Assembly (NCBI GenBank): GCA_947453935.1
Contig: CANGJU010000006.1
Location: 1-52,189, forward strand
DNA from: Bacteroidota bacterium
GTDB taxonomy: Bacteria; Bacteroidota; Bacteroidia; AKYH767-A; OLB10
Direction: 5' to 3'
Length of the DNA stretch: 52,189 bases
Position 1 is the stretch's first letter; each line of letters begins with the position of its first letter. The translations under genes and the position numbers were made by a program. This document shows, piece after piece, positions 8,046-17,661 of the stretch. The notes below the pieces were generated by a model. That model saw only the letters and a list, made by a program, of their open reading frames with translations, was not told where the DNA came from and did not search any database.

Positions 8046-10079
8046 TTACCAGATTTTTGCTCTTTCAGTATTATTACGATACATTTTATCGCCTTCTTTG
8101 ACACCAAAAGCTTTGTAGAACTCCGTCATATTAGAAAGTGTACCTAATACGCGGAAGTTTGCAGGTGAATGCACATCCGTTAATAAACGCTTGCGCAACA
8201 TTTCATCTTTGATATTTTGTTTCCAAACCTGAGCAAAGGCAAGGAAGAATCGTTGCTCCTCAGTAAACCCTTGAATAGTTACAGGAGCTTTTCCTTCGTT
8301 AGCCATTTGTAATGCATAATAAGCAGTGCTTAATCCACCTAAATCAGCAATGTTTTCACCGATTGTTAACTCACCATTTACAAATGAGCCTGGTAATGCT
8401 TCAAATTTATTAAAGCATTCAATTAACACTTTTGCACGGTCTTCAAACTGAACCTTATCTTTCTCACCCCACCAATCCATCATATTACCATTGCCATCGT
8501 ATTTTGAACCCTGATCATCGAAACCATGCGTAATTTCATGTCCGATAACAGCACCTAATGCACCGTAGTTAGTAGCATCATCAGCACCTGGGTAATAGAA
8601 AGGAGGTTGCATAATTGCCGCTGGGAAAACTATTTCATTTAATGTTGGATCGTAGTATGCATTTACTTGATGTGGTAACATTGCCCATTCTGATTTGTCA
8701 ACAGGCTTCCCTAACTTATCCATCATATCTCTGTAAGCAAACGCTTCCGCACGTTGCATATTTAAAACATAAGCGTCATCTTTAATCTCTAGCTTTGAAT
8801 AATCTTTCCATTTATCAGGATAACCTAATTTCGTATTGAACTTAGCTAGCTTTTCTAATGCTTTTGTCTTTGTTGAATCACTCATCCAATCCAACTTAGT
8901 AATACGCACTTTGTATGTAGCCAAGATGTTTTTCACCATTGCACTTACTTTAACCTTCAATTCTGGACTAAAGTATTTCTGAATATAAAGCTGACCAACG
9001 ATTTCTCCTATTGAGCCATCGCAGGCAGATACAGCGCGCTTCCAACGAGGGCGCATAACCTGAGTGCCGTTTAATATTTTACCGTTGAAATCAAAGCTTT
9101 CATTCACAAATTCACTGCTCAACTGTCCTGCACACCCTGAAATATACTTCCATGTTATAAAAAATTTCCACGTTTCTAAATCGGTGGTGTTAAACAAATC
9201 AGACAACCCTTTGAAATAATCAAGCTGGTTCACAATAATTTTATCATTAACTGCCACCTTGTTCGTTTTTAAGTAAAGTTGCCAGTCGATAGCAGGATTC
9301 ATATTAACTAAATCAGTCAATGTTGTTGGATTGTACGTTTTTTCTTCATCACGCATTTCAACACGCGACATCGAAATCTGAGCAATCTGTGTTTCTAATT
9401 TTAAAATTAACTCCGCTCTCATTTCAGAATCGTCGCATTTTAAAAGATTGAACATTTTTACCATATGTTCAACATATGACTTGCGAATTGCAACATTGCG
9501 CTCATCGTCTTTTAAGTAATAATCACGATCTGGTAGTCCTAACCCACTTTGTGTTAAGTAAAGGACATTTTTTGAACTATTCTTTAAATCGCGGCTTACA
9601 TAAAAGCCAAAAACATTATCAACTCCTTTAGCAGTTAAATCTGCCATACATATAATTAACTCTTGTTTTGAGTTGATAGATCCAATACGATCAAGGTCTG
9701 GCTTAATCATCGAAATACCCTGCGCATCAGCCTTTGCAGAGTCCATTGCCAGATTATAAAAATCACGTAGCTTTTGGCGCAGCGTTCCTTTTGCAGCAGC
9801 TTTATCTTTAGCAACTTCTTCAATTACAGTTCTGATTTTTTTGTTATTCTCATCTGCTAAAACATCGAAACTACCCCAGCGACTTTGGTCAGCTGGAACA
9901 GGATTGTTTTTTAGCCAGGTGCCACTCGCAAAATGGTAAAAATCATCATTTGGCTTAACATTCTTATCGATAGCAGCATAATCGATACCTTTTAATTGAG
10001 TTGTATCCGCCATAAATGCAGCCGATAACGCTACACCTACCGCAATACTAACTCCAGCAATCATTTTTAATTTTGACAT
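8046..10079 (-). CDS. M13-family zinc metallopeptidase (neprilysin/PepO-like)
   Basis: 677 residues from the chosen start. The zinc motif HEITHGFDDQG is present, with the third ligand and active-site elements in ENIADLGG about 55 residues later, and the family NAYYDPTLNEIVFPAAI motif upstream. The N-terminal region (DYAAIDKNVKPNDDFYHFASG) is also typical. The ORF track extends to 10202, but the ATG at 10079 (MSKLKMIAGVSIAVGVALSAAF) starts a clear signal peptide while the upstream 41 residues do not. M13 enzymes cleave oligopeptides, and export to the periplasm is likely. The C-terminus ends KIW, similar to the conserved family tail. It is convergent with typA. Confidence 0.93.
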   Translation of the reverse strand: MSKLKMIAGVSIAVGVALSAAFMADTTQLKGIDYAAIDKNVKPNDDFYHFASGTWLKNNPVPADQSRWGSFDVLADENNKKIRTVIEEVAKDKAAAKGTLRQKLRDFYNLAMDSAKADAQGISMIKPDLDRIGSINSKQELIICMADLTAKGVDNVFGFYVSRDLKNSSKNVLYLTQSGLGLPDRDYYLKDDERNVAIRKSYVEHMVKMFNLLKCDDSEMRAELILKLETQIAQISMSRVEMRDEEKTYNPTTLTDLVNMNPAIDWQLYLKTNKVAVNDKIIVNQLDYFKGLSDLFNTTDLETWKFFITWKYISGCAGQLSSEFVNESFDFNGKILNGTQVMRPRWKRAVSACDGSIGEIVGQLYIQKYFSPELKVKVSAMVKNILATYKVRITKLDWMSDSTKTKALEKLAKFNTKLGYPDKWKDYSKLEIKDDAYVLNMQRAEAFAYRDMMDKLGKPVDKSEWAMLPHQVNAYYDPTLNEIVFPAAIMQPPFYYPGADDATNYGALGAVIGHEITHGFDDQGSKYDGNGNMMDWWGEKDKVQFEDRAKVLIECFNKFEALPGSFVNGELTIGENIADLGGLSTAYYALQMANEGKAPVTIQGFTEEQRFFLAFAQVWKQNIKDEMLRKRLLTDVHSPANFRVLGTLSNMTEFYKAFGVKEGDKMYRNNTERAKIW

Positions 10080-10216
10080 AAATAGATATTTTTTCAGGCC
10101 CCAAAGTAATAAAAGAAAAAGAGAACCCTCAAATAATCGAATCAAATTAAACGACATTACTAAGAATTTAACAGTTTGCCTACAAATTATAAAAATGCCC
10201 ATTCAGCATATTCGCA

Positions 10217-10247
10217 TTTTGTGATATAAAGGTTTTCAATACATTTA
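10217..10247 (+). promoter_or_regulatory. Possible promoter TTTTG-N18-TACATTTA
   Basis: A -33-like TTTTG at 10217-10221 and a -7-like TACATTTA at 10240-10247 are separated by 18 bp. Both position and spacing suit a Bacteroidota promoter, giving a leader of about 28 nt for the T9SS cargo gene at 10279. The last base departs from TAnnTTTG. Confidence 0.45.
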
Positions 10248-10278
10248 CGCTTCCAAAACATTTTATCAAAATCAATTC

Positions 10279-12633
10279 ATGAAAAAGCTACTTGCAATCG
10301 GATTTATTCTATTGTTTTACTCTCATTCATTCGCTCAATTAAATGTTAGTTTACGAGCTAATTTACCATTTAATAACGTACTTTCTAATATTGGAGGCTA
10401 TGTAGATAGCTCTGGAAATGAATATGCGTTAGTGGGAACTTTTACAGGTCTTTCGATAGTAGATGTAACGAATCCTACTAATCCTGTTGTTAAGTTCAAT
10501 ATACCAGGCACTAATTCAGATTGGAGAGAGGTAAAAACCTGGCAGAACTATGCTTATGTAACTACCGAAGGATGTTGCAATGGACTTCAAATATTGAATC
10601 TTGGATACTTGCCTGATTCTGTCCCAACCAAATTTTACAAAGGCGATGGTGCTATCAATAATCAAATAAATACCATTCATGCGTTGCATATAGAAGATGG
10701 ATACTGCTATTTGTTTGGTAGTAATTTATTTAATGGCGCTGCGTTGATTCTTGACCTTGCTAATCCATGGAATCCTACGTATACGGGTCACTCGCCAGGT
10801 ACTTATGTGCACGATGGTTATGTTCGCAACGACACACTCTATGGCTGCCATATTTATGATGGCTATTTTTCGGTAATGGATGTAACCAATAAGGCAAATC
10901 CGGCTTTAGTTACTACCCAAAATACACCAAGTTTATTTACCCATAATTCATGGCTTAATGATGCAGGCAATGTATTGTTCACGACAGATGAAGTGAGCGA
11001 CTCTTACCTTGCTGCATATGACATTTCTGATGTAAATAACATAACAGAGCTTGGAAAAATACAATTAACCCCTGGCTCGGGTTCAATCATTCATAATACG
11101 CATACGCTTGATGATTTTGAAATTGTGAGCTGGTATAAAGATGGAATTGCTATTGTTGACGTAAGCAGACCCGACAATATGATTGTTGTTGGAAGTTACG
11201 ATACCTACCCGCAAGGAGCAGGAAATGGATTTAATGGATGTTGGGGCGTATATCCTTTTTTACCTTCGGGAAATTTAGTTTGTTCTGATATTGACAATGG
11301 ATTGTTTGTACTAACGCCTACGTATGTACGTGGTTGTTATTTAGAAGGTTTGATAACAGACTCCTTATCCGGAACACCTATTTTCAATGCCACGATTCAA
11401 ATTTTAAATACATCCATCAGTAAGCAAAGTAAACTTACCGGCGAATATAAAACAGGAACTGCTGCAGCTGGAATTTATGATATTCAGGTTTCGAAAGCTG
11501 GCTACACCACTAAAACAATTTATGGTGTTTCTCTAACAAACGGACTAGTTACTAACTTAAATGTTCCATTGGTAAGTTTCTCAACAGTCGCTGCAATTGG
11601 TACAGTAACCAATGCAGTAACGGGAGCTCCTGTTGCTAATGCCACGGTTCATTTTTCAAATACACAATTTGATGTAACAGCAACAACTAATGCGGCAGGT
11701 CAATATACACTTGCAGGTTTTTATCCGGATAACTATACAATTACAGTAGGGAAATGGGGATACCAAACTGTTTGCTCAAACTCGCAAGTAGATGCAACTC
11801 CATTAAGCTTTGCATTAACACCAGGATATTACGATGATTTCGCCTTAGATTTTGGTTGGACAGTTAGCGGTCCTTCGCCAAACGCTTGGGAACGAGGTAT
11901 TCCTATTCAAACAAACAATCAAAATGCAATTGCCAATCCAGGTACTGATGTGTCGGGCGATTGTGGTGAGCAATGTTATGTAACTGATAATGGTGGTGGT
12001 GGTCCTTGGGATAATGATGTTGACCAAGGAGCGACAATTCTTACTTCGCCAGTGTTTGACTTATCGAATAACTCAAATGCATCGCTAAGCTATAAACGTT
12101 GGTTTTATAATGGGGGAATTACAAATGGAGCTCCTGACGATACAATGAGTATTTATTTAACAAATGGTAGCACAACAGTGTTACTAGAACGCACGTATGC
12201 TGGACAACCTTCTCAAAGCACATGGTTGAATCAATCGTATCAAATAGGCAGTTTACTTCCACTAACATCTACCATGCAACTAATCGTAAATATTAGTGAT
12301 CCGGGCCCAACGTTTAATATAGTAGAAGGCGGACTAGATAATTTTGTCATCAGCAACCTGACTGGTATTGAATCGAATGAAAGTACTAGTACTTCTATTT
12401 CTGCACAGCCAAATCCATTTGCAAATAATACACAGATTAAGGTTTTGAATAGAACAGGTGGAAATAGCAAATTATTAATTTATGATGCTTTGGGTAAAGT
12501 TGTTGAACAAAGAGATTTAGAAGGCGTAAATAATTATTTGAATGTAGGACAGGAATTAACATCAGGTATTTATACTCTTCAATTAATTTCTTCGAGTGGG
12601 AATTCAAACACCATGAAAATTGTGAAAGAATAA
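10279..12633 (+). CDS. Choice-of-anchor B (LVIVD repeat) exported protein with T9SS type A sorting domain
   Basis: 784 residues beginning with a signal peptide (MKKLLAIGFILLFYSHSFAQ). Residues about 25-345 contain LVIVD-type repeats (GLSIVDVTNPTNPVV, GIAIVDVSRPDNMIVVGSY), which form a propeller-like fold in choice-of-anchor B proteins. Two carboxypeptidase-regulatory-like beta domains follow (about 355-435 and 440-515). Next comes a jelly-roll or MAM-like segment (SGPSPNAWERG onward). The C-terminal sorting domain (ISAQPNPFANNTQIKV...GIYTLQLIS) directs export by the type IX secretion system to the cell surface. The ligand or catalytic role is unknown. It is likely monocistronic, with a terminator downstream. 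Confidence 0.85.
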   Translation: MKKLLAIGFILLFYSHSFAQLNVSLRANLPFNNVLSNIGGYVDSSGNEYALVGTFTGLSIVDVTNPTNPVVKFNIPGTNSDWREVKTWQNYAYVTTEGCCNGLQILNLGYLPDSVPTKFYKGDGAINNQINTIHALHIEDGYCYLFGSNLFNGAALILDLANPWNPTYTGHSPGTYVHDGYVRNDTLYGCHIYDGYFSVMDVTNKANPALVTTQNTPSLFTHNSWLNDAGNVLFTTDEVSDSYLAAYDISDVNNITELGKIQLTPGSGSIIHNTHTLDDFEIVSWYKDGIAIVDVSRPDNMIVVGSYDTYPQGAGNGFNGCWGVYPFLPSGNLVCSDIDNGLFVLTPTYVRGCYLEGLITDSLSGTPIFNATIQILNTSISKQSKLTGEYKTGTAAAGIYDIQVSKAGYTTKTIYGVSLTNGLVTNLNVPLVSFSTVAAIGTVTNAVTGAPVANATVHFSNTQFDVTATTNAAGQYTLAGFYPDNYTITVGKWGYQTVCSNSQVDATPLSFALTPGYYDDFALDFGWTVSGPSPNAWERGIPIQTNNQNAIANPGTDVSGDCGEQCYVTDNGGGGPWDNDVDQGATILTSPVFDLSNNSNASLSYKRWFYNGGITNGAPDDTMSIYLTNGSTTVLLERTYAGQPSQSTWLNQSYQIGSLLPLTSTMQLIVNISDPGPTFNIVEGGLDNFVISNLTGIESNESTSTSISAQPNPFANNTQIKVLNRTGGNSKLLIYDALGKVVEQRDLEGVNNYLNVGQELTSGIYTLQLISSSGNSNTMKIVKE

Positions 12634-12656
12634 AGACTATTCTTAGAATATAATAC

Positions 12657-12692
12657 AGCCAGGTAAAATTAAAATTACCTGGCTTTTCTTTT
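12657..12692 (+). terminator. Intrinsic terminator after the choice-of-anchor B gene
   Basis: The inverted repeat AGCCAGGTAA (12657-12666) and TTACCTGGCT (12675-12684) has an 8-nt A/T loop and is followed by TTTTCTTTTT. Confidence 0.85.
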
Positions 12693-12820
12693 TCAGATTA
12701 GTAAAGATATTTGATGGTAAAAACTCCTACTTTATAAACTTCTTATTGTTGAAACAATAATCCACTATAAAAAATAGTTATTTGTTTAGATTGAATATTT
12801 GTAGTGTATCGCTTTCAGCA

Positions 12821-14746
12821 ATGACTAAAAACTATTTTGCTTTACTTGCACTTTGGGCTACCACCCTTGTCTCACCTGCGTTTAGTCAAAATCCAGCAAC
12901 ATGTAAGCCTTCAGCAGTCAAAAAATCAATGAAGTATTATGAAGATGCTGAACGGTTAAATCAGTCGCGAGAATCATTTGTAAAAATCAAAGAGCTACTA
13001 GTTAAATCAATTGAAGAAGATTCAACTAACGGTAACGCGTGGTGGTTATATGGTGATATCGCACTTCAGTTTCACAAAGATGCTGAAATGGCAACCGCTT
13101 ACGAAGCATTAATTCGTTTTTGTCCTGACGCCTCTGCTGATGCCTATTATCATTTAGGCGATTATTATTATAATCAAAAACGTTTCAAAGAGTGTATTCG
13201 CTTATTTGATGAGTACTTGAGCTTTGGCAAAGTACGAGAAGAATATGCATCTGATGCAGCACTAAAAAAAGTGAGAGCCAAACTCATGATGAATCCTGTG
13301 CCCTTTAATCCAACAGCATTAAAAAGTGTTTCCACAGGAGATCCTGAGTACCTAGCCATTATTTCACCCGATAATGAATTGTGTTTTTTCACACGCAGGT
13401 TTGATGAAAACAGAAAAGGTGCTGTTACAGTAAGTAATGTTGAGAAATTTATGCTTGCTGAAAAGAAAGACGGAGCATTTACCAAAGGAGAACCAATGCC
13501 ACTCCCCTTTAACAAATCAACCAGCGGAAATGAAGGTGGAGCATCCATTAGCGTTGACAATAAATCACTTTTCTTCACCGTAAACAAAGGAGGTAATTTC
13601 GATATCTATACCTGCGAAAATAACAATGGCACTTGGACAGAACCCGAAAGTGTAAGTCCGCTGGTAAACGACGCTAAATACTGGGATAGTCAGCCAAGTA
13701 TTTCTCCAAATGGTAAAGCACTTTATTTTGTAAGCTACCGCGATGCAGTAAATAAAACCAGTGATATTTATGTCACGCAAAAACTAGTTGGCAGTGGATG
13801 GACAGCTCCTTCTAAGCTACCAAAGTTTATTAATACCGTAGGTAATGAAAAGACCCCTTTTATGCATCCTGATAATCGTACCTTTTATTTCAGTTCTGAT
13901 AATTTACCTGGCATGGGAGGCTTTGATATTTATATGTGTAAATTAAAAAGTGACGGTACCTGGTCGGAACCAATTAACATTGGCTATCCTATCAATACAG
14001 AGGCTGATGAAGTTGGCTTCTTTGTTAGTACTGATGGTAAAAAAGGCTATTTCGCATCGAACAGTTTAAAAGGTGTTGGTGGTTATGATATTTATGAATT
14101 TGATTTACCTGAAACGGTAAAACCTGATAAAGTACTATTTCTTAAAGGTGAAATTGAAGGAGATAAATCGGAGTTGGCGAATGCAAAAATTGAATTGAAA
14201 AATGTAAAAACAAAAGAGACAGTTGAAGTAAAAGTTGATAGCATCACAGGTAAGTATGCCTCAGTTGTTGCATTTGATGATGATTATATTCTTACTGTCA
14301 AAAAAGAAGGACTCGCTTATAACTCTCAATATTTTTCGAAGAAAGATTCTACTCTTAATCAGCCTAAAAAGGTGAATTTAGAAGTGAAAAAAATTGAAGT
14401 CGGTAAACCATATCAACTGAATAATATTTTATTCAGCACTAATTCAAGTGAACTAAATCAGCAGGACAAAGATATTATTGAAGATTTTTCAGATTATTTA
14501 AAAATAAATAAATCATTAAAGGTGTCGATTGAAGGCCATACCGACAATGCAGGCAATCCGCAAGAAAACCAAAAGCTTTCCGAAGAAAGAGCAAGTGAAG
14601 TTTTAAATTATCTGACGCAGCAAGGAATTGACAAAAGCCGTTTGACATCGAAAGGTTTTGGAGCAACAAAACCCAAAGCAGATAATGATACAGAAGTGAA
14701 TATGGCTAAAAACCGCAGAACAGAATTTGTGATTATTGGCAAATAA
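12821..14746 (+). CDS. PorE-like envelope protein: TPR, PD40 beta-propeller, CRD, OmpA peptidoglycan-binding
   Basis: 641 residues from the ATG at 12821, which opens a signal peptide (MTKNYFALLALWATTLVSPAFSQ). The track's TTG at 12782 adds 13 residues and is less likely. A near -7 sequence AATATTTG at 12794-12801 also favours the later start. Domains in order: TPR-like helices (about 25-165), a WD40/PD40 propeller with repeated SxDNKSLFFTV, SPNGKALYFVSYR and STDGKKGYFASN blades (about 170-435), a small carboxypeptidase-regulatory-like beta domain (about 440-520), and an OmpA C-terminal domain (IEGHTDNAGNPQENQKLSEERA). This order matches PorE, a T9SS component that contacts peptidoglycan, but the family has several paralogs per genome. 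It ends directly against the convergent M61 gene. Confidence 0.83.
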   Translation: MTKNYFALLALWATTLVSPAFSQNPATCKPSAVKKSMKYYEDAERLNQSRESFVKIKELLVKSIEEDSTNGNAWWLYGDIALQFHKDAEMATAYEALIRFCPDASADAYYHLGDYYYNQKRFKECIRLFDEYLSFGKVREEYASDAALKKVRAKLMMNPVPFNPTALKSVSTGDPEYLAIISPDNELCFFTRRFDENRKGAVTVSNVEKFMLAEKKDGAFTKGEPMPLPFNKSTSGNEGGASISVDNKSLFFTVNKGGNFDIYTCENNNGTWTEPESVSPLVNDAKYWDSQPSISPNGKALYFVSYRDAVNKTSDIYVTQKLVGSGWTAPSKLPKFINTVGNEKTPFMHPDNRTFYFSSDNLPGMGGFDIYMCKLKSDGTWSEPINIGYPINTEADEVGFFVSTDGKKGYFASNSLKGVGGYDIYEFDLPETVKPDKVLFLKGEIEGDKSELANAKIELKNVKTKETVEVKVDSITGKYASVVAFDDDYILTVKKEGLAYNSQYFSKKDSTLNQPKKVNLEVKKIEVGKPYQLNNILFSTNSSELNQQDKDIIEDFSDYLKINKSLKVSIEGHTDNAGNPQENQKLSEERASEVLNYLTQQGIDKSRLTSKGFGATKPKADNDTEVNMAKNRRTEFVIIGK

Positions 14747-16519
14747 TTAAAAATCGCCCAACCAGCTTTTCAAAATATTTTTCTTGCTTTCGGATAGGCC
14801 TTCCGTTAGTACAAGATAATAACTTACATAAGGAGTATTTGTTACTTTTAAGGAAAATCGTTTTATCATCCCTCCTCTTGCAATCAAAAACTCCACCTTA
14901 TCATCAATACGAACTTCTCCAAGCGCATTTGCCATGTCACCAGCAAAGCGTACATCATTAATCGCTACAATTTCATCACCCACATTTAAGCCAGCAAACC
15001 ATGCTGGTGAATTTCGCTCTACTGACGAAACTGTATTTTTTCCGGCTTGTAAGTTAATACCAACATATACTTTTTCTTCATCTGCAAAATTATCTTCCAG
15101 CATCAATCCGAAATCATTCGTAATTGAATCAAATGGAACTCGTTGCGTATTGTAAACATAATTCTTAAAAAAATCATTCATATCACAACCTGCAATCTGA
15201 CTAACGGCCTGTTGAAATTCTGCATCTGTAAATCCTCTGTTATAATCTAAGAAATACGTTTGATACAAAACTTGCATTACATCATCCAGCGATTTTTTTG
15301 CGTTGGTTTTCGATCTAATAATCATATCCAGCGTAGCAGCAACCGCCGATCCTTTTGAATAATAACTTACACTTGTATTATTCGAGTTTTCATTAGGTCG
15401 ATAGTATTTAATCCAAGCATCAAAACTAGCTTCATTCAAAGGCTGAATAGCGGCTCCAAGCTGATTATCGGAATAAGAAAATGAATTAGCTACCTTCTGT
15501 AAAAATTCATCACGCGTATAAAATCCACTACGATATACAATTAAATCTTCGTAATAAGCAGTAAAACCTTCCGACACAAACAACATATTTGTGTAATTTT
15601 CATTGTCGTAATCAAACGGTCCTAATGCTTTAGGACGCATTCTTTTTACATTCCATAAATGAAAATATTCATGTGCAACTAAGGTTAAAAAATCTTTATA
15701 ATCATCACCAACATAACCATTTCTTTCTGTTTGAAGGGTAGTAGAGTTTTTATGCTCTAATCCACCACCCCCATTTATGAGATTGTGTACAATGAATAAA
15801 TAATTTTTACATGGATGTGGTCCACCAAAAACATTCAGCGATTGCTCTGTGATTACGGCCATATCTTTCTTTAGCTGCTCCTCATTGTAATTAGCCTGCC
15901 CGAACATAGCTACCTCATGTTTTACACCACACGACTCAAATGAAAACACTTTATGATTACCAATTTCAAAAGGGGCATCAACTAAATCATCATAATTATC
16001 TGCTGTAAATACATTCTCAACTGCATTCATTTTGCTAAGTGCAACAGAAATTATTTTCCAGTTATTAGCAGGAGATACTTTTACAGTTATCTTTTTCGAT
16101 AAATATTCTTTGGCAAAGACAAAGACGCTCGTTCCATTTAAATAAGCATGCTCTGCATCGATATAACTTGTACGTACAGAAAGCTCATTCGCATATAAAT
16201 CATACTCCACTTTTACATCGCCTTTTTCTGCTGATATGGTCCAGATGTTCTTTCTTGTCTTTAGTGTATGTAATTGTTCCCCCTTTTCGTTGAAGGCTTT
16301 AAATGACTCCACATTTTTTGAGAACTCACGTACTAAATACGACCCCGGCGCCCAAACAGGCATGTGTATTTCAATGTCGCCTCCTTTCCATTTCTTAAAG
16401 GTGGCAGTAACATGCGCGTAATGTGTTTCTGGATGAGGAAAATCAATTGAATAGTCTTGCGCATATCCAGTTGAACAAAAAAACAGAAATCCAATAATTG
16501 ATAAAACAATCGTTCTCAT
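14747..16519 (-). CDS. M61-family aminopeptidase with PDZ domain
   Basis: 590 residues with a signal peptide (MRTIVLSIIGFLFFCSTGYAQ) and an N-terminal beta domain (APGSYLVREFSKNVESF). The thermolysin-like catalytic domain contains the zinc motif HEYFHLWNVKRMRP, and the family element GGGLEHKNS lies just upstream of it. A C-terminal PDZ domain follows (about 495-570, with AWFAGLNVGDEIVAIND). M61 enzymes are glycyl aminopeptidases, here probably periplasmic or surface. A -7 element TACTTTTG lies 18 bp upstream of the ATG. The stop codon abuts that of the convergent PorE-like gene with no spacer or terminator between them. Confidence 0.92.
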   Translation of the reverse strand: MRTIVLSIIGFLFFCSTGYAQDYSIDFPHPETHYAHVTATFKKWKGGDIEIHMPVWAPGSYLVREFSKNVESFKAFNEKGEQLHTLKTRKNIWTISAEKGDVKVEYDLYANELSVRTSYIDAEHAYLNGTSVFVFAKEYLSKKITVKVSPANNWKIISVALSKMNAVENVFTADNYDDLVDAPFEIGNHKVFSFESCGVKHEVAMFGQANYNEEQLKKDMAVITEQSLNVFGGPHPCKNYLFIVHNLINGGGGLEHKNSTTLQTERNGYVGDDYKDFLTLVAHEYFHLWNVKRMRPKALGPFDYDNENYTNMLFVSEGFTAYYEDLIVYRSGFYTRDEFLQKVANSFSYSDNQLGAAIQPLNEASFDAWIKYYRPNENSNNTSVSYYSKGSAVAATLDMIIRSKTNAKKSLDDVMQVLYQTYFLDYNRGFTDAEFQQAVSQIAGCDMNDFFKNYVYNTQRVPFDSITNDFGLMLEDNFADEEKVYVGINLQAGKNTVSSVERNSPAWFAGLNVGDEIVAINDVRFAGDMANALGEVRIDDKVEFLIARGGMIKRFSLKVTNTPYVSYYLVLTEGLSESKKNILKSWLGDF

Positions 16520-16536
16520 TTACTCTTAATTTGGAG

Positions 16537-16544
16537 CAAAAGTA
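16537..16544 (-). promoter_or_regulatory. -7 promoter element TACTTTTG of the M61 peptidase gene
   Basis: An exact TAnnTTTG match on the minus strand, located in the 45-bp gap after the SdpI-like gene. It predicts a leader of about 14 nt. A -33 TTG was not evident. Confidence 0.5.
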
Positions 16545-16564
16545 AAGAAATTGTTTGATGAAAA

Positions 16565-16927
16565 TTAAAAAGAATTAGGGCGACGTTTACCATCTTTAAA
16601 ATAGATGGTCCTTAATTTTCTTTGCGTTAAGAAGTAAGCAACCAAAACAGAAACTATCGTTGTAATTGCTAGCACTGAAAAAATTCGATACGGATGATTG
16701 GGCAAATATCTTTCTGTAACTATCAAGGTAAGAATCTGCAAAGGTGCAATGATCATTAAATATCTACCGAAGGTTACATTTCCGTCATGCCATGTTTCTT
16801 CGCTACGCATAGAAACACTTGTTTTAAATCCAAAGCCACCATATTCATTAGGGCGTTGATTTAACTTAACACCAATGGTAAAAATAACCATCACAATAAA
16901 CGAGCATATTAGAAGCAAAAGGTTCAT
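16565..16927 (-). CDS. SdpI/YhfL-family small membrane protein
   Basis: 120 residues with three hydrophobic segments (about 1-18, 55-72 and 80-102). Between the first two is GFKTSVSMRSEETWHDGN, which matches the SdpI-family pattern R-[TI]-x-x-x-M-x-S-x-x-x-W-x-x-x-N. In Bacillus SdpI gives immunity to the SdpC toxin, but most homologs, including those of Bacteroidota, have no known role. It follows the DUF4412-like gene by 20 bp on the same strand and may be co-transcribed with it. Confidence 0.7.
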   Translation of the reverse strand: MNLLLLICSFIVMVIFTIGVKLNQRPNEYGGFGFKTSVSMRSEETWHDGNVTFGRYLMIIAPLQILTLIVTERYLPNHPYRIFSVLAITTIVSVLVAYFLTQRKLRTIYFKDGKRRPNSF

Positions 16928-16947
16928 TCGAAAAATTTAAAAAAGGG

Positions 16948-17577
16948 TTATTTAAATTGTCGTTGTAACTGTTCAGGGGTCATAAATTCATAATCAGAAG
17001 GGATTTCAAATTTCTTCTTTGAAACCTTCTCTTCAGTAACTTTGCTTGCAGTCATTGTCATAGACATACCATTCAAATCAGCGGTATATTCTAGAGGCGC
17101 ACCTTTGAGGTTTTCAAAATTACCACCCCAGCTACCACCACCAGTAATACCCTCAGCACACCATACTGTCATTTTAGTGTTTTCATCAAATACCAATGTT
17201 GCTTTCTTACAATCATAACCAGCAATTTTCTTTGTATCCTCTGAATAATTAATTGTTGGTATTTTTGTTTTCGTCGACTTATCGTCGCGAGGATTCATGG
17301 CAATTTTCTTTCCCATCATATCCATCAAAATAGTCATCTCATTTTTCACACAAATGGTCACCATTTTCATTCCCATAAAACCATCACTCTCGGTACGGCA
17401 GTTATCATTGGAAAAATAGCATACACTTTCCGATGGAAGCATCGCCTTTTGATCAGATGGTAAATCGACACTAGGATAATTAATTTTATAAATAATCTTA
17501 CCCTGTTTAACTTGAGCTAAGACAGACTGATATCCTATGGACAACAGCAGTAGCAATGCAAAAAATTTTGTTTTCAT
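16948..17577 (-). CDS. DUF4412-like exported protein of unknown function
   Basis: 209 residues from the ATG at 17577. The upstream TTG at 17592 adds MRSKT before the signal peptide and would lie at or before the predicted transcript start. The signal peptide MKTKFFALLLLLSIGYQSVLAQ is followed by a beta-rich domain with GKIIYKINYPS, methionine-rich segments (SDGFMGMKMVTICV, MTILMDMMGKK) and IAGYDCKKATLVF. This pattern recalls DUF4412/GLPGLI-type periplasmic proteins. The many methionines and two cysteines are noticeable, but no catalytic motif is visible. Confidence 0.6.
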   Translation of the reverse strand: MKTKFFALLLLLSIGYQSVLAQVKQGKIIYKINYPSVDLPSDQKAMLPSESVCYFSNDNCRTESDGFMGMKMVTICVKNEMTILMDMMGKKIAMNPRDDKSTKTKIPTINYSEDTKKIAGYDCKKATLVFDENTKMTVWCAEGITGGGSWGGNFENLKGAPLEYTADLNGMSMTMTASKVTEEKVSKKKFEIPSDYEFMTPEQLQRQFK

Positions 17578-17589
17578 AGTTTTGGAACG

Positions 17590-17597
17590 CAAATTTA
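17590..17597 (-). promoter_or_regulatory. -7 element TAAATTTG of the DUF4412-like gene
   Basis: An exact TAnnTTTG match on the minus strand, with a TTTG 16 bp upstream (complement of 17614-17617) as a possible -33. It predicts a leader of about 9 nt to the ATG at 17577. It sits back to back with the DPP IV promoter. Confidence 0.5.
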
Positions 17598-17626
17598 ATA
17601 AACTAATTACTTACAAAGCAAATTTG

Positions 17627-17634
17627 TAGATTTG
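17627..17634 (+). promoter_or_regulatory. -7 element TAGATTTG of the DPP IV-like gene
   Basis: An exact TAnnTTTG match, predicting a start near 17638 and a leader of about 24 nt to the ATG at 17662. This makes the ORF-track TTG start at 17632 impossible from this promoter. Confidence 0.5.
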
Positions 17635-17661
17635 CAAATAATAAAACATTTTATAAAAATT

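Noticed and set aside
13174-13587. 137-residue antisense ORF inside the PorE-like gene
   Set aside because: It is the opposite-strand shadow of a well-supported multidomain protein, with no motif, promoter or signal of its own.
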